Assembly (NCBI RefSeq): GCF_903994045.1
Contig: NZ_CAJEWD010000008.1
Span: 760,532-824,531 of the forward strand
Reading direction: 5' to 3'
DNA: 64,000 bases
Origin: Jeotgalicoccus meleagridis
GTDB taxonomy: Bacteria; Bacillota; Bacilli; Staphylococcales; Salinicoccaceae
This document shows, in pieces, positions 1 to 11,251 of the stretch; position 1 is the stretch's first letter, and each line of letters begins with the position of its first letter. The notes under the pieces were generated by a model. It had not been told where the DNA came from. It saw nothing but the letters and a program-made list of their open reading frames with translations, and ran no database searches. Position numbers and translations under genes: made by a program.

Positions 1-477
<477 letters not shown>

Positions 478-504
478 TTATAGAGTGTTTGCTTATTTAA
501 TTCA

Positions 505-1929
505 TTAAATTTGCTTGAGCTTATCGATTGCCTTATTTAAGCGGTAAGTCGTCACATTAAAGGTCTCAACTAAATGTTTTTTAGTTAATTTTCGTCCTTG
601 TGGGTGCAGATAAAGGGCAGCTGCAACAAAGCTCTCAACATCATCAAATTCTTTGTGTACTTGATATAAATCATGGAAAACATCAATCCACATCAAGAGC
701 GTATCACTATCACCATAACCTTTGTCACTTAAGAGTTCTAAGCCCAAGTGCATACGACCAAGACGTGCCAATTTTAAACCTTGGAAAAGGTAAGTGACAT
801 ATAACTTTTCATAATCGTCCATCTCCTCTATGCGGTCCCAGATGGAAAGGCCAATAATTGCATCTTTTGGTCTAACTTTAGAAATTAGATATAGTCCTAA
901 TAATCTCTTATGTTGATCGTCATCATTTAAGTACTGTGACTCAAGCGATAGAATTCTATCTCTTGCTTCATCTTTTTTCCATGGACTAAATTCTTCATCT
1001 ATAGGATGGAAATTCTGCATTTGATTCCAGTAAATTTTAGATTCTTCTACTTTGTCTATATGAAAGCTTGCAAAACTGAGGGCATGTAATAATTGGAAGT
1101 TCATCAGACGTTTTTTCTTATACAATGGCAGCAGTAACTTGTATGACTGCTCATATTTTTGTAAGAAATTTAAAACAAGTCCAACCTTAAATCTCGAATC
1201 ATCATCCAAAGGTTCTACTACTTCCAGTTTTTTTAAGTAAGATTCATATTTTGCATCGTCATTTGTATGATAGTGAAGGAGTGTCATATGACTCAGTGCA
1301 TGCATATCAGTCTGGTCATCTTCTAGCAATTCTTCTAATAGCGCTCTCGCTTCATCAAACTTGTTTAAAAAGAGGTAAGCCATAGCCTTTAAATTTCTAA
1401 ATTCACTCTCTATTTGAATGTCGTAGGAGAGTGTGTTGAGATAATCCAACGACTCATCGACTCTCGCATTCATGAACAAGTGTTGAAATATTTGCTGACC
1501 AATGATTCGCTCTGCTTCTTTCTTAAGCTCATCCTCGTCTTCAATTTCTACATCAAACATATCCTCTAATTGATCCCGGTAGTCCTCATCGCCCGTTTGA
1601 CTTGCATAGGATACACCATAAAGAAAAGCTTTGTTGGCGTCATGACGTAAGATATTGATTTCACTCAAAATATGAAAGTATGATACGTCATAGTCGTCTT
1701 TGACATATTCATTGATAATCATATGCTCCGCTTCATTACCTAGACCGTTTTCTGTCATCACATACACATACTCTGATAGATAATCAGGGTTCGATGGATT
1801 TTTATCGTATGCTTTTTTTAAGAGTTGCATCGCCTCTTTTTTATTATTCTGTTGTCGCTTTTTTATACCTTGTCTGTAGTAATTCTCTCCGTTTTGATCA
1901 AGAGAGATTACATTGTTGTTCTTATTCAT
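505..1929 (-). CDS. TPR-repeat protein (YvcD-like)
   Basis: A 474-residue soluble protein rich in helical repeats. The N-terminal part, about residues 15-60, has the spacing and small/aromatic pattern of tetratricopeptide repeats, and further repeat-like helices follow to about residue 330. No signal peptide or enzyme motif is visible. The position between an acyltransferase gene and trxB matches the conserved B. subtilis yvcD and staphylococcal TPR locus. The exact function of that family is not established, and a protein-interaction scaffold is inferred. The ATG overlaps the upstream gene's TGA by 4 bp (ATGA), so translation is probably coupled. Confidence 0.85.
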   Translation of the reverse strand: MNKNNNVISLDQNGENYYRQGIKKRQQNNKKEAMQLLKKAYDKNPSNPDYLSEYVYVMTENGLGNEAEHMIINEYVKDDYDVSYFHILSEINILRHDANKAFLYGVSYASQTGDEDYRDQLEDMFDVEIEDEDELKKEAERIIGQQIFQHLFMNARVDESLDYLNTLSYDIQIESEFRNLKAMAYLFLNKFDEARALLEELLEDDQTDMHALSHMTLLHYHTNDDAKYESYLKKLEVVEPLDDDSRFKVGLVLNFLQKYEQSYKLLLPLYKKKRLMNFQLLHALSFASFHIDKVEESKIYWNQMQNFHPIDEEFSPWKKDEARDRILSLESQYLNDDDQHKRLLGLYLISKVRPKDAIIGLSIWDRIEEMDDYEKLYVTYLFQGLKLARLGRMHLGLELLSDKGYGDSDTLLMWIDVFHDLYQVHKEFDDVESFVAAALYLHPQGRKLTKKHLVETFNVTTYRLNKAIDKLKQI

Positions 1930-2411
1930 TTTTTTCTCTCCCTTATCGTCATCGGATTGCCATAGACAAGCATATTATCTGGTACATCTTTTGAGACAAC
2001 CGTTCCGGCACCAACTAAGACATGATGTCCAATTTTTACTCCAGGTAAAATTGTGACATTAGCACCAATCATAGTGTGACTACCAATTTCTACAGCACCG
2101 ACCCTATACTCATCTGTTAAATATTCATGGGTTAAGATTGTAGCATTATAACCGATAACTGTATTATCACCAATCTTAATCAACTCTGGAAACATGAGAT
2201 CCGGCATAGCCTTATAAGCAAAAGATACATGTTGACCGAGCTCCATCTTTAAAAACTTTTTATAATAGGCATGCTTCATTTTTGTCGATGGCATGTAGCG
2301 CCCAGTTTCAATCACAATAAAGTTTTTGACAACCTTGATGAAAGATACCGTCTTATATAAGTGCCAAAGCGGATTAATCGTAAAGCCACTCCGCTGTTTT
2401 AATCGTCTCAT
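1926..2411 (-). CDS. Hexapeptide-repeat acyltransferase (YvoF-like)
   Basis: A 161-residue member of the left-handed beta-helix acyltransferase superfamily. Residues about 75-155 carry the [LIV]-G-x4 hexapeptide periodicity (IGDNTVIGYNATI, VEIGSHTMIGANVTI, GVKIGHHVLVGAGTVV), ending in the typical VYGNPM. Such enzymes transfer acetyl or other acyl groups from CoA, and the substrate is unknown here. The gene sits directly after lgt, as in the lgt-yvoF pair of Bacillus and Staphylococcus. An AGGAAG ribosome site overlaps the lgt 3' end, and the stop overlaps the TPR gene start. Confidence 0.85.
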   Translation of the reverse strand: MRRLKQRSGFTINPLWHLYKTVSFIKVVKNFIVIETGRYMPSTKMKHAYYKKFLKMELGQHVSFAYKAMPDLMFPELIKIGDNTVIGYNATILTHEYLTDEYRVGAVEIGSHTMIGANVTILPGVKIGHHVLVGAGTVVSKDVPDNMLVYGNPMTIRERKK

Positions 2412-2412
2412 A

Positions 2413-3303
2413 TTATTTCTTCCTTTTTTTCTTCTTATTCACAACGGTTGATTTATGGATATTCTTAATTCCTTGACTCTTTTCTTTAAAGTTTCCATAG
2501 ACTTGACCGTATCTCGGTAAATCGTATTTATAGTTTCTATATATCATAATCGCTAGTGCAAGAATGATAATTGTAATTGAAATCAATTGAGCCGTTCTAA
2601 TATAGTCCCCGATCATCAAGCTGTCCGTTCTCATACCTTCTATAACGAAACGACCGATAGAATAGTATATCAGGTAAACTAAAATGGTGTTACCTAATTT
2701 TAGTTTTGGTCTAATGATGAAGAGAATGATGACTCCGATGATACTCCAGACGGACTCATATAAAAATGTAGGGTGATAGTAGACACCGTCAATATTCATA
2801 TGATTAATAATAAATTCAGGAATCATAAGATTCTCTAAAAATGTTCTTGAAACTTCACCACCATGTGCTTCTTGGTTGATAAAATTCCCCCACCGTCCAA
2901 TTGCTTGTCCTAAAAGAATACTTGGTGCTGCGATATCTGCAATTTGGAAAAAGCTATAGTTTTTCTTCTTAGTGTAGATAATACCTGTTAAGAAACCACC
3001 AATGAGACCACCATGGATAGCCATACCACCTTCATAAACCTTGAAGATATCTATAGGATTAGCTAAGTAATAATCTAAGTTAAATAAGACATAATATAAT
3101 CTCGCACCTATTAAGGAAAAGATAATAATATACATCATCAGATCCATAAATAAATCGTCTGGTAATCCTCTTTTAATTGTTTCTTTATTTGCTAGATAGT
3201 AACCGATTAACATACCGACCAAAATAATTATCCCATACCAATGTATAGATAATGGTCCTAGCGATATAGCCACCGGATCAATAGCGGCATTAAAAATCAT
3301 CAT
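2413..3303 (-). CDS. lgt: Prolipoprotein diacylglyceryl transferase
   Basis: Membrane enzyme that moves diacylglycerol from phosphatidylglycerol to the lipobox cysteine of prelipoproteins, the first step of lipoprotein maturation. The 296 residues contain about seven hydrophobic segments, the HGGLIGG motif near residues 97-103 and the Lgt signature [15 protein letters not shown] near 136-150. A basic C-terminal tail follows. The first ATG overlaps the hprK stop (ATGA), and a GGAGG box lies 6 nt upstream. The window encodes several likely substrates: the cytochrome, EMYY, SstD-like and YtkA-like lipoproteins. Confidence 0.97.
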   Translation of the reverse strand: MMIFNAAIDPVAISLGPLSIHWYGIIILVGMLIGYYLANKETIKRGLPDDLFMDLMMYIIIFSLIGARLYYVLFNLDYYLANPIDIFKVYEGGMAIHGGLIGGFLTGIIYTKKKNYSFFQIADIAAPSILLGQAIGRWGNFINQEAHGGEVSRTFLENLMIPEFIINHMNIDGVYYHPTFLYESVWSIIGVIILFIIRPKLKLGNTILVYLIYYSIGRFVIEGMRTDSLMIGDYIRTAQLISITIIILALAIMIYRNYKYDLPRYGQVYGNFKEKSQGIKNIHKSTVVNKKKKRKK

Positions 3304-4229
3304 GACTTGCCTCCGTTATGATTAATCTTTTCCTTAAGTCTTTCATTAAACTCTACTGCAGCATTGTGGCCCATTTGATTTAAACGGTGATTCATTGCTG
3401 CAACTTCAATAATAGCAGCTAAACTTCTTCCTGGACGAATTGGCACGACTTTTTTAGTGACTTCAGAGTTAAGAATTTTTATCTTCATATCTTCTAGTCC
3501 TAAACGGTCATAAGTATTTTTATCTTCCCAATTTTCTAGATGAACATTCAGCATAATTCGTTTTTCGTTCAGTATACAACCTGCACCGAAGAGTGTCATG
3601 ACATTAATGATACCTAACCCTCTTATTTCCAGGAGATGTTGGATGAGCTCTGGCGCTGATCCCATTAAGACATTTTTATTTACTTCTTTAATTTCTACGT
3701 TATCATCTGCGACTAAGCGATGGCCACTTTTAATCAGTTCAAGTGCTGTCTCACTTTTACCGATTCCTGATTCTCCTGTGATGAGAACCCCGATTCCATA
3801 GACATCCACCAAGACACCATGCATGTTTGTCTCTGGAGCAAGTTCTTTTTCTAAATATGTTGTAATTCGACTAGTGAAATTAGTCGTATTATCTTCAGTG
3901 GTAAGTAGGACTGTATCTGTCTGGTTACAGGCTTCAATTAATTCAAGTGGTGGTTGTAAACTGCGAGTAACGATAATACAAGGTGTTTCTTTACGACAGA
4001 GTCTTTTTGAGCGATCTTCTCTTTCATCATCTGATAAAACTCTTTCGAAAAATGAAATTTCTGTCATTCCAAGTATCTGTACCCGCTCTGATGAGTAGTG
4101 TGAAAAGTAGCCGGCCACTTCAAGTCCAGGTCGAGACAAATCAAAGCTTGGAATTTCATTTTCCAAACCGCCATTTCCTCCCCAAATTTTCAACTCAAAA
4201 TGTTCAACTAAATCTTTGACTAACAGCAT
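3300..4229 (-). CDS. hprK: HPr kinase/phosphorylase
   Basis: Bifunctional enzyme that phosphorylates and dephosphorylates Ser46 of HPr, setting CcpA-dependent carbon catabolite control. The 309 residues match the usual length. The C-terminal half holds the Walker A motif GESGIGKS (about residues 152-159), the following VADD stretch and the family signature [10 protein letters not shown] (about 201-210). The catalytic-region motif HGVLVDVYG lies near 137. The gene heads the hprK-lgt-acyltransferase-TPR(-trxB) operon behind its own promoter just downstream of a terminator. Confidence 0.97.
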   Translation of the reverse strand: MLLVKDLVEHFELKIWGGNGGLENEIPSFDLSRPGLEVAGYFSHYSSERVQILGMTEISFFERVLSDDEREDRSKRLCRKETPCIIVTRSLQPPLELIEACNQTDTVLLTTEDNTTNFTSRITTYLEKELAPETNMHGVLVDVYGIGVLITGESGIGKSETALELIKSGHRLVADDNVEIKEVNKNVLMGSAPELIQHLLEIRGLGIINVMTLFGAGCILNEKRIMLNVHLENWEDKNTYDRLGLEDMKIKILNSEVTKKVVPIRPGRSLAAIIEVAAMNHRLNQMGHNAAVEFNERLKEKINHNGGKS

Positions 4230-4267
4230 CCTAAATCCCCCCTATGTAGCGTAAGCTTTTTATTTTA

Positions 4268-4276
4268 ATTATAGCA
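4268..4276 (-). promoter_or_regulatory. Extended -10 promoter for hprK
   Basis: On the minus strand the sequence TGCTATAAT is a perfect extended -10 (TGn plus TATAAT), 39 nt before the hprK ATG. No good -35 is visible. The element overlaps the end of the T-tract of the preceding terminator, so hprK transcription restarts immediately after the upstream unit ends. The assignment rests on sequence match only. Confidence 0.6.
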
Positions 4277-4282
4277 AAAAAG

Positions 4283-4302
4283 GGGCTGGCAAATGCCAGC
4301 CC
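4283..4302 (-). terminator. Rho-independent terminator after the DUF4097 gene
   Basis: GGGCTGGC and GCCAGCCC form a perfect 8-bp GC-rich stem with a 4-nt loop. On the minus strand it is followed by CCTTTTTTGC. It separates the csbA-uvrBA-DUF4097 unit from the hprK operon. Confidence 0.9.
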
Positions 4303-4317
4303 AGTTATATATTATTT

Positions 4318-5463
4318 CTAGCTTCGGTGTAAGGTGACACTGCCCACTTTAGTTGATATTTCTAAAAACACTGCTGGATCCTCACTGTCATTGACTAACA
4401 TAAGCTCTTTAAAGCCTATGTCTTGGTGTTTCATAAATCTAGCATCTACACCTGGTGGGTAATTAATTTGGCCAAGTACCGTTGATAAACGCCCTTCCAG
4501 TGCTCTTCCTTGAGGAATGCTAATATTGATGCTACCCATATTAGAATTAATTGTAGCTTCTTCTGTGTCTTCCTTAAGAGCAATATTTACAGAGCCATTA
4601 GAAGAGATATCAATCGATTTGGCGTCGATATCATCGGTCATAATGGTTCCAAGCATAGAGATAATCTCAATATTTTCGTAATTCCCTTGGGACACTTTCA
4701 CATTACCTCTAGAAGTACGTAAAAATGCATTTTTAGCTTCAACATTAGAGAGTGTTATATCACCATTTAATATATCAATTGTTGCATCATTAAATTTTTT
4801 GTTTTCAATAGACACACTCCCATTAGATGCGGATAAAATAATGCGTTTTAAAGTTTCTTGTGTTACTTCTACTACTACGTTGACACGTGCAGTCTTAACA
4901 TCAGAAACAATAACGAGTTCATCATTTTTTACGTCACAGATAATATCTTGGAAGTAATTTTTTTTCGTATCTAATTTTCTATAAAAAGGTGTCACTTCAA
5001 ATTTAACAACATCTGCTTTTTCAGCAGCTTTTAATTCGATATTACCATTAGCAATATCTAAGGAGATACTAGAAAAGTCCTGATCTATGGTTTCGATGAG
5101 ACGATTTTTAGGACCTTGTGAAAAAAATGTATCGAAAGAGGAACCGACTGAGTCGAATGCTTTTTCGAGTCCATCGAAAATTTGCTTTCCTTGTCTTTGG
5201 CTACCAAACTTGTCTTTAACATTTGAGTAAGTACTTGAGACCTTGTCTTTGTTAACATACTTATTAAATTCATCCATGAATTGATCAAAGTAGTCATTTA
5301 GTATACTTTTATCTGTATCTTCACTATTTTCTTTACCACGACTATCTCTTTGTTCTTGATCATTTGAGCCTTTTTCATTTAACTGAGACATCAGTTCAAT
5401 TGCTTCAGAAGAAGTGATTTTACCTTCTTCTAACATCTTTAATATTCTCTCTTTACTTTCCAC
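4318..5463 (-). CDS. DUF4097-family protein (YvlB-like)
   Basis: A 381-residue protein. Residues 1-30 form a helical SHOCT-like segment (ERILKMLEEGKITSSEAIELM). Charged linker residues follow, then from about 120 onward a repetitive beta-rich region with phrases such as ISLDIANGNIEL, LSASNGSVSI and IDISSNGSVNIAL. These are typical of the DUF4097 beta-helix (putative adhesin-like) family found in B. subtilis YvlB. No signal peptide or membrane segment is seen. The start is GTG, 6 nt after an AGGAGGG box. It lies 11 bp after uvrA, as in staphylococci. Function unknown; envelope-stress genes carry the same domain. Confidence 0.8.
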   Translation of the reverse strand: MESKERILKMLEEGKITSSEAIELMSQLNEKGSNDQEQRDSRGKENSEDTDKSILNDYFDQFMDEFNKYVNKDKVSSTYSNVKDKFGSQRQGKQIFDGLEKAFDSVGSSFDTFFSQGPKNRLIETIDQDFSSISLDIANGNIELKAAEKADVVKFEVTPFYRKLDTKKNYFQDIICDVKNDELVIVSDVKTARVNVVVEVTQETLKRIILSASNGSVSIENKKFNDATIDILNGDITLSNVEAKNAFLRTSRGNVKVSQGNYENIEIISMLGTIMTDDIDAKSIDISSNGSVNIALKEDTEEATINSNMGSINISIPQGRALEGRLSTVLGQINYPPGVDARFMKHQDIGFKELMLVNDSEDPAVFLEISTKVGSVTLHRS

Positions 5464-5474
5464 TTTTTTCCCTC

Positions 5475-8303
5475 CTAGTGGTTTCTATCTAACCATTTCT
5501 TAAGGTGTTGTCCAGTATAGCTATCTTCTTTATCTATTACATCTTCTACTGTACCACTTACAAGGATGTTTCCGCCACCTTCGCCACCTTCAGGGCCAAG
5601 ATCTATGATATGGTCGGCTACTTTGATTACATCTAAGTTGTGTTCGATAATCACTACAGTATCATTTTGATCTACCAAGCGCTGAATAACCTCTAGTAAA
5701 TTTTTAATATCTTCTGAATGAAGTCCTGTAGTAGGTTCATCCATTATATATAAGGTTTTACCGTTAGAACGTCGATGTAATTCACTTGCAAGTTTAACTC
5801 TTTGTGCTTCACCGCCAGATAATGTGGTTGCTGGTTGACCTAATTTGATATAACCTAAGCCGACATCTAGTAAGGTTTTGATTTTACGTTTAATTTTAGG
5901 TAGGTTCTCAAAGAAATAATAGCCTTCTTCAACTGTCATTTGTAATATATCTGCTATGCTCTTATCTTTATATTTAACTTCTAGTGTTTCACGATTATAA
6001 CGCTTACCATGACAAACTTCACATGGCACGAAGACATCCGGTAAAAAGTGCATTTCAATTCTTAAAATACCATCACCTTTACATGCTTCACAGCGGCCAC
6101 CTTTAACGTTAAAACTAAAGCGTCCTTTTGAATAACCACGGACTTTTGCTTCATTCGTTTGACTAAAGACATCTCTAATATCATCAAACACTCCAGTATA
6201 TGTCGCAGGGTTAGATCTCGGTGTTCGGCCGATTGGAGACTGATCGATATCGATAATTTTATCGATATATTCAATTCCTTCTACACTGTCATGCTTACCT
6301 GGTAATTCTTTTGTTTTATACAATTGTTGATGAAGGCTCTTGTATAAAATTTCATTAATCAATGTTGATTTACCAGAACCGGAAACACCAGTAACTACAT
6401 TTAATACACCAAGCGGAATATTAACATTTATGTTTTTCAAGTTGTTTTCACGTGCACCTTTTATTTTAAAGACGCGTTTTTTATCAGGTTTTCGATAAGT
6501 TTCTGGTAGAGGTATTGAGCGTTTACCACTAAGGTATTGACCTGTTAAGGAATCATCATTAGCCATCACTTCTTTAGGTGTACCCTCTGCGACGACTTTA
6601 CCGCCATGCTCTCCGGCACCGGGTCCAATATCGATTAAATAATCACTCGCGAGCATGGTGTCTTCATCATGTTCAACGACAATTAGAGTATTACCAAGTT
6701 CAGTCATTTCTTTTAATGTAGAAATTAAACGATCATTATCTCTTTGATGAAGGCCTATAGATGGTTCATCCAAAATATATAGAACGCCACTAAGCTGTGA
6801 ACCGATTTGTGTTGCCAGTCTGATGCGCTGTGCTTCACCACCAGATAAAGTTCCACTCTTCCTGCTCAAGGTTAAGTAGTCTAAACCAACATTTCTCAAG
6901 AAGGTTAGACGGCTGTTTACCTCCTTAAGGATAGGTTTAGCAATCTCTTCATTTTGACGAGACAATGAAATGCTATTAAAGAAATCCAAGGCATCTTTAA
7001 CAGATTTTTCAGTAGTTTGGCCAATGTGTTCTCCGTCAACCTTAACAGCTAAAGCTTCATCGTTTAAACGATAACCATGACAAGTTTTACACTCAATTTC
7101 TCTCATATATTGACTCATCACATTACGAGTAAATTCAGAAGGACTTTCATTATATCTTCTCTCTATATTTGTTAACACACCTTCAAAGGCCATTTCTCTT
7201 TCTCTGACTACACCATTATCTTGTTTAAATTTAAAGGTAATCATTTCTGGTGAACCATTAAAAATAAGTGATTTTTCCTTTTTAGGCAAATCTTTAAAAG
7301 GTGTGTCCATATCGATGCCAAAATGCTCACAAGCTTGACTCAAGAGTTGCATATAGTAAGTAGAAGAAATGGGTTGCCAAGTTGCTATAGCCCCTTCATT
7401 TAGCGTTAGTGAAGTATCCGGTACCACTAGGGACTCATCAACAGACATCTTCATTCCTAAGCCATCACAAGTTGGGCAAGCACCATAAGGTGCATTAAAA
7501 GAAAATAATCTAGGTTCTAATTCAGAAATTGTAAAACCGCATTCTGGACAAGAAAAATTCTCAGAGAAGTGGAGATCCTCTCCATCAATGACGTTGACTG
7601 TAACATTGCCATCTGATTTTCCTAAGGCAACTTGTAAAGAATCACTCAGACGACTTTCAATGCCTTCTCGAACTGCTAGTCGGTCAATCACCACATCAAT
7701 ATCATGCTTTTTATTTTTTTCTAGATCAGGAACTTCTTCAATATCATACATTGTGCCATCTATAACAACACGAGCGTAGCCTTCCTTAGCTAAATTAGAT
7801 AAAAGTTCTTTGTGCTGACCTTTTTTACCACGTGTCAATGGCGCAAAAATTTGTATTCTTGTTCTCTCTTCTAACTGCATGACAACATCGGTCATCTCTT
7901 CGATGGTTTGAGATGAGATTTCTATATTATGAATCGGACAATATGGCGTACCTGCTCTAGCAAAAAGCAGTCTCAAATAGTCATAAATCTCAGTAATAGT
8001 CGCTACAGTTGAACGTGGGTTATTACTCGTTGTTTTTTGATCAATTGATATAGCTGGTGATAATCCTTCTATAGTATCGACATCTGGTTTTGACATTTGC
8101 CCTAAAAATTGTCTGGCATAAGAGGATAGCGATTCAACGTATCTTCTTTGTCCTTCTGCATAAATTGTGTCGAATGCTAGTGATGATTTACCAGAACCTG
8201 AGAGACCAGTCATTACTACGAGCTGGTCTCTAGGGATATCAAGATTGACATCTTTTAAATTATTTTCTCTTGCGCCTTTTATAGAAATATATGGATTTTT
8301 CAT
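5475..8303 (-). CDS. uvrA: Excinuclease ABC subunit A
   Basis: Damage-recognition ATPase of nucleotide excision repair, forming UvrA2B on DNA. It has two ABC modules. The first Walker A ([12 protein letters not shown]) is near residue 33, with signature [12 protein letters not shown]. The second Walker A is [12 protein letters not shown], with [12 protein letters not shown]. Two zinc modules are present: CPECG...CPTC and CEAC...CEVC. About 942 residues, normal for the family. The ATG at 8303 is preferred because an AAGGG box lies about 8 nt upstream. The in-frame GTG at 8312 overlaps the uvrB stop and has no spacing to a ribosome site. Confidence 0.97.
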   Translation of the reverse strand: MKNPYISIKGARENNLKDVNLDIPRDQLVVMTGLSGSGKSSLAFDTIYAEGQRRYVESLSSYARQFLGQMSKPDVDTIEGLSPAISIDQKTTSNNPRSTVATITEIYDYLRLLFARAGTPYCPIHNIEISSQTIEEMTDVVMQLEERTRIQIFAPLTRGKKGQHKELLSNLAKEGYARVVIDGTMYDIEEVPDLEKNKKHDIDVVIDRLAVREGIESRLSDSLQVALGKSDGNVTVNVIDGEDLHFSENFSCPECGFTISELEPRLFSFNAPYGACPTCDGLGMKMSVDESLVVPDTSLTLNEGAIATWQPISSTYYMQLLSQACEHFGIDMDTPFKDLPKKEKSLIFNGSPEMITFKFKQDNGVVREREMAFEGVLTNIERRYNESPSEFTRNVMSQYMREIECKTCHGYRLNDEALAVKVDGEHIGQTTEKSVKDALDFFNSISLSRQNEEIAKPILKEVNSRLTFLRNVGLDYLTLSRKSGTLSGGEAQRIRLATQIGSQLSGVLYILDEPSIGLHQRDNDRLISTLKEMTELGNTLIVVEHDEDTMLASDYLIDIGPGAGEHGGKVVAEGTPKEVMANDDSLTGQYLSGKRSIPLPETYRKPDKKRVFKIKGARENNLKNINVNIPLGVLNVVTGVSGSGKSTLINEILYKSLHQQLYKTKELPGKHDSVEGIEYIDKIIDIDQSPIGRTPRSNPATYTGVFDDIRDVFSQTNEAKVRGYSKGRFSFNVKGGRCEACKGDGILRIEMHFLPDVFVPCEVCHGKRYNRETLEVKYKDKSIADILQMTVEEGYYFFENLPKIKRKIKTLLDVGLGYIKLGQPATTLSGGEAQRVKLASELHRRSNGKTLYIMDEPTTGLHSEDIKNLLEVIQRLVDQNDTVVIIEHNLDVIKVADHIIDLGPEGGEGGGNILVSGTVEDVIDKEDSYTGQHLKKWLDRNH

Positions 8304-8308
8304 TATTT

Positions 8309-10285
8309 TCACCCTTCTGCTTGGATCTCAAAAATGGCATCTCTTAACTCTGAAGCAGTTTCAAAGTCGAGTTTTTTCGCCGCTTCTTTCATATCTTCTT
8401 CAAGTTTATCCAGTAGTTTTTGTCGCTCAGATTTAGTCATTTTCTTAGTGACAGATGTTTTCTTATCTTTAACGTCATCTTCTTTGATGTCAACATGTGC
8501 ACTAATTGTATCTCTAATTTCTTTTTTAATTGTTGTTGGCGTAATATTGTGTTCCTCATTAAAGGCAATTTGCTTCTCACGACGGCGTTCTGTTTCATCT
8601 AGAGCATAGCGCATTGAATCAGTAATCTTATCTGCGTACATGATGACATGACCATGACTATTTCTCGCAGCACGACCAATCGTTTGAATGAGTGAGCGTT
8701 GAGATCTTAAGAAACCTTCCTTATCCGCATCTAGAATAGCGACAAGAGACACTTCTGGTATATCTAAACCTTCTCTTAAAAGGTTAATACCAACGAGTAC
8801 GTCATAGGTTCCCATTCTCAGCTCTCTAATGATTTCAATACGTTCAAGTGTTTTAATTTCCGAGTGCAAGTACTGCACCTTAACTCCAGCTTCTTTTAAA
8901 TAAGTGGTTAAATCCTCTGACATTTTTTTAGTCAAAGTTGTAATGAGCACTCTTTCATTCTTCTCAACTCTATCGTGAATTTCAGAAAGTAAATCATCAA
9001 TTTGATGTTCTGACGGTCTAACATCAATCCTTGGGTCAAGTAGTCCAGTTGGTCTAATAATTTGTTGAACCATCTTCTTAGTGTGTTCAATTTCATAAGG
9101 ACCAGGCGTTGCGGACACATAGAGCAACTGTTCTGCTTTTTCTTCAAACTCTGAGAATTTTAATGGACGGTTATCAAGTGCACTTGGTAAGCGAAAACCG
9201 TGTTCAACTAAGACTTCTTTTCTCGCTTTATCCCCATTGTACATTCCCCTAATTTGAGGCACAGTAACATGAGATTCATCGATCATAATCAAATAATCTT
9301 TAAAATAATCAAGTAATGTGTAAGGTGTTGAACCAAGATCTCTAAGCGTTGTATGGACGGAATAGTTCTCAATACCTGAACAAAAGCCCATTTCTCTCAT
9401 CATTTCTAAATCATAATTCGTTCTTTGCTCTAGTCTTTGAGCTTCTAGAAGTTTGTCGTTAGCTCTCAGCTCTTTCAAACGTTCTTCGAGTTCTTTTTCT
9501 ATTCTTTCTATAGCGACTCTCATCTTTTCTTCACGGGTAACGAAGTGGGAAGCCGGGAAAATCGCAAAGTGTTCAAGTTCTGTTAGCACTTCGCCAGTTA
9601 GATAGTCAATTTCACGAATTCTATCTATTTCATCACCGAAAAATTCAACTCTAATACATTTCTCATCTCTTGAAGCAGGAAATACTTCTACAATATCCCC
9701 GCGCACTCTAAAGGTACCACGTCTAAAATCAATATCATTTCTAGCGTATTGAATATCCACAAGTTTTCGTAAAAACTGATTTCTATCCAACTCCATGCCG
9801 GTTCTAATACTGACTACTAAGTCTCTATATTCTTCTGGATTACCTAAACCGTATATACAAGATACAGAAGAAATAATGATCACATCGTCACCTTCAAATA
9901 AGGCACTCGTTGCGGAGTGACGCAGTTTATCAATTTCATCATTAATAGAGGCATCTTTTTCAATAAAAGTATCCGTACTTGGTACATAGGCCTCAGGTTG
10001 GAAATAATCATAATATGATACAAAGTATTCTACTCTATTATTTGGAAAAAACTCTTTAAATTCACTATATAACTGTCCTGCTAAAGTTTTATTATGAGCG
10101 ATAATCAAAGTTGGCTTACCTATTTTTTGTATGACTTGACTCATAGTATATGTTTTACCGGTTCCAGTTGCACCTAATAATGTTTGGTGTCTTTGCCCCG
10201 ACTTAATTTGTTCTACAAGTTCTTCAATTGCCTGGGGTTGATCTCCTGCAGGCTCGAATTTAGAAACCAAATCAAAAGTTGCCAT
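8309..10285 (-). CDS. uvrB: Excinuclease ABC subunit B
   Basis: UvrB is the helicase-like subunit that verifies damage and loads UvrC. The 658 residues carry Walker [11 protein letters not shown] near residue 40, the beta-hairpin region [12 protein letters not shown], the DESH box, the helicase motifs [19 protein letters not shown] and QTIGRAARN, and a C-terminal UVR coiled coil ([14 protein letters not shown]). A GGAGG box is 7 nt before the ATG. A LexA-like box lies 57-70 bp upstream. uvrA follows with an overlapping or nearly overlapping start. Confidence 0.98.
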   Translation of the reverse strand: MATFDLVSKFEPAGDQPQAIEELVEQIKSGQRHQTLLGATGTGKTYTMSQVIQKIGKPTLIIAHNKTLAGQLYSEFKEFFPNNRVEYFVSYYDYFQPEAYVPSTDTFIEKDASINDEIDKLRHSATSALFEGDDVIIISSVSCIYGLGNPEEYRDLVVSIRTGMELDRNQFLRKLVDIQYARNDIDFRRGTFRVRGDIVEVFPASRDEKCIRVEFFGDEIDRIREIDYLTGEVLTELEHFAIFPASHFVTREEKMRVAIERIEKELEERLKELRANDKLLEAQRLEQRTNYDLEMMREMGFCSGIENYSVHTTLRDLGSTPYTLLDYFKDYLIMIDESHVTVPQIRGMYNGDKARKEVLVEHGFRLPSALDNRPLKFSEFEEKAEQLLYVSATPGPYEIEHTKKMVQQIIRPTGLLDPRIDVRPSEHQIDDLLSEIHDRVEKNERVLITTLTKKMSEDLTTYLKEAGVKVQYLHSEIKTLERIEIIRELRMGTYDVLVGINLLREGLDIPEVSLVAILDADKEGFLRSQRSLIQTIGRAARNSHGHVIMYADKITDSMRYALDETERRREKQIAFNEEHNITPTTIKKEIRDTISAHVDIKEDDVKDKKTSVTKKMTKSERQKLLDKLEEDMKEAAKKLDFETASELRDAIFEIQAEG

Positions 10286-10341
10286 TATTTCGCCTCCACA
10301 TATTTATCTATCCTAGTCTAACAAAAAAAGAGCAAAAATGA

Positions 10342-10355
10342 CAAACATTTGTTCG
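10342..10355 (-). promoter_or_regulatory. LexA (SOS) box upstream of uvrBA
   Basis: The minus strand reads CGAACAAATGTTTG. This differs at one position from the Gram-positive LexA consensus CGAACnnnnGTTCG. It overlaps a plausible -35 (TTGTCA) that is 18 bp from a weak -10 (TAGACT), so bound LexA would block the promoter. LexA control of uvrBA is established in Bacillus and Staphylococcus. Confidence 0.8.
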
Positions 10356-10362
10356 GTCACAT

Positions 10363-10608
10363 CTACTCTTCTTCATCTTTATCAAATTGGTCTAATTGGA
10401 AAATCTCTACTATAATATAACCGACAAAAATCGAAGCTGAATCTATGTAAATTACCCAATCGCTAGGGTAAAATCCTCTGTAAATCGATGCTCCGAATAA
10501 AATAAAAGTCAACAAGACAGCGACGTATTTATTCCGAGTCAGTCGAGTAAAGACAACAACAGTTGCAGCAGGTACAACCATCGCCATCATATACCAGTAT
10601 AAATCCAT
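10363..10608 (-). CDS. csbA: CsbA-family small membrane protein
   Basis: An 81-residue protein with three hydrophobic segments (about 5-20, 28-45 and 52-70) and an acidic tail ending DKDEEE. Size, topology and position directly upstream of uvrB match CsbA (DUF2198). In B. subtilis CsbA is a general-stress membrane protein of unknown biochemical role. The ATG follows a GGGAGTAG box and lies 5 bp after the HD-domain gene, suggesting cotranscription with it. Confidence 0.75.
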   Translation of the reverse strand: MDLYWYMMAMVVPAATVVVFTRLTRNKYVAVLLTFILFGASIYRGFYPSDWVIYIDSASIFVGYIIVEIFQLDQFDKDEEE

Positions 10609-10612
10609 AAAA

Positions 10613-11248
10613 CTACTCCCTATCTAAGATAGAATTAGTAATTTCAAATAGCTCATCTTTTGGAATAAATCGTTCTTTCAACATTTCAGTCAAGATATTG
10701 TCTAAGAAGTCTTGAACTGAAACCAGATGATCAAAGCGTTTAATTGTTGCTAATGACTCCTCATATATTTCAAAGAATAGTGGTTCAGGATTACGTTTTT
10801 GAATTTCACCAAATGATTCATATAGTAAATCAATCTTATCTGCTACAGACAGAATCTGACCTTCTAAAGTACTATCCTTACCTTCCTTTAGTCTCTCTTT
10901 ATAGATCTCTTGGTATTCAGGTGGAAACTCAGCTTCTATGAATTTGGTAGTCATAGTTTCTTCCACTTCCAAGAAAAGAGAATTTAACTCTAAAGATGCA
11001 TATTTAACTGGCGTTTTAATATCACCGGTGAAAATTTCTGGATAATCATGGTTAAGTGCTTTTTCATACAAAGCACGCCAATTCACTTCATTGCCATTAT
11101 GTTCTTCAACAGTTCCTAAGTACTGAGCAATTTTAGTTACTTTAAATGAATGAGCCGCAACATTATGCTCTTGGTATTTAAACTTTCCAGGACATCTAAT
11201 CAACTTTTCAAGATCGCTTAAACTTTTAAAATACTGATGTACTCCCAT
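10613..11248 (-). CDS. HD-domain hydrolase, YfbR-like (putative 5'-nucleotidase)
   Basis: A 211-residue HD-superfamily protein. The metal ligands are visible as H28/H33 (EHNVAAHS), the HD dyad at 67-68 in NHDYPEIFTGDIKTPVKY, and a later aspartate in SVADKID. The stretch HDYPEIFTGDIKTPVKY closely follows the motif of E. coli YfbR, a dNMP 5'-nucleotidase. A role in deoxynucleotide turnover is therefore inferred, not shown. The ribosome site overlaps the stop of the upstream thioredoxin-like gene, so the two are coupled. Confidence 0.75.
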   Translation of the reverse strand: MGVHQYFKSLSDLEKLIRCPGKFKYQEHNVAAHSFKVTKIAQYLGTVEEHNGNEVNWRALYEKALNHDYPEIFTGDIKTPVKYASLELNSLFLEVEETMTTKFIEAEFPPEYQEIYKERLKEGKDSTLEGQILSVADKIDLLYESFGEIQKRNPEPLFFEIYEESLATIKRFDHLVSVQDFLDNILTEMLKERFIPKDELFEITNSILDRE

Positions 11249-11251
11249 AGA

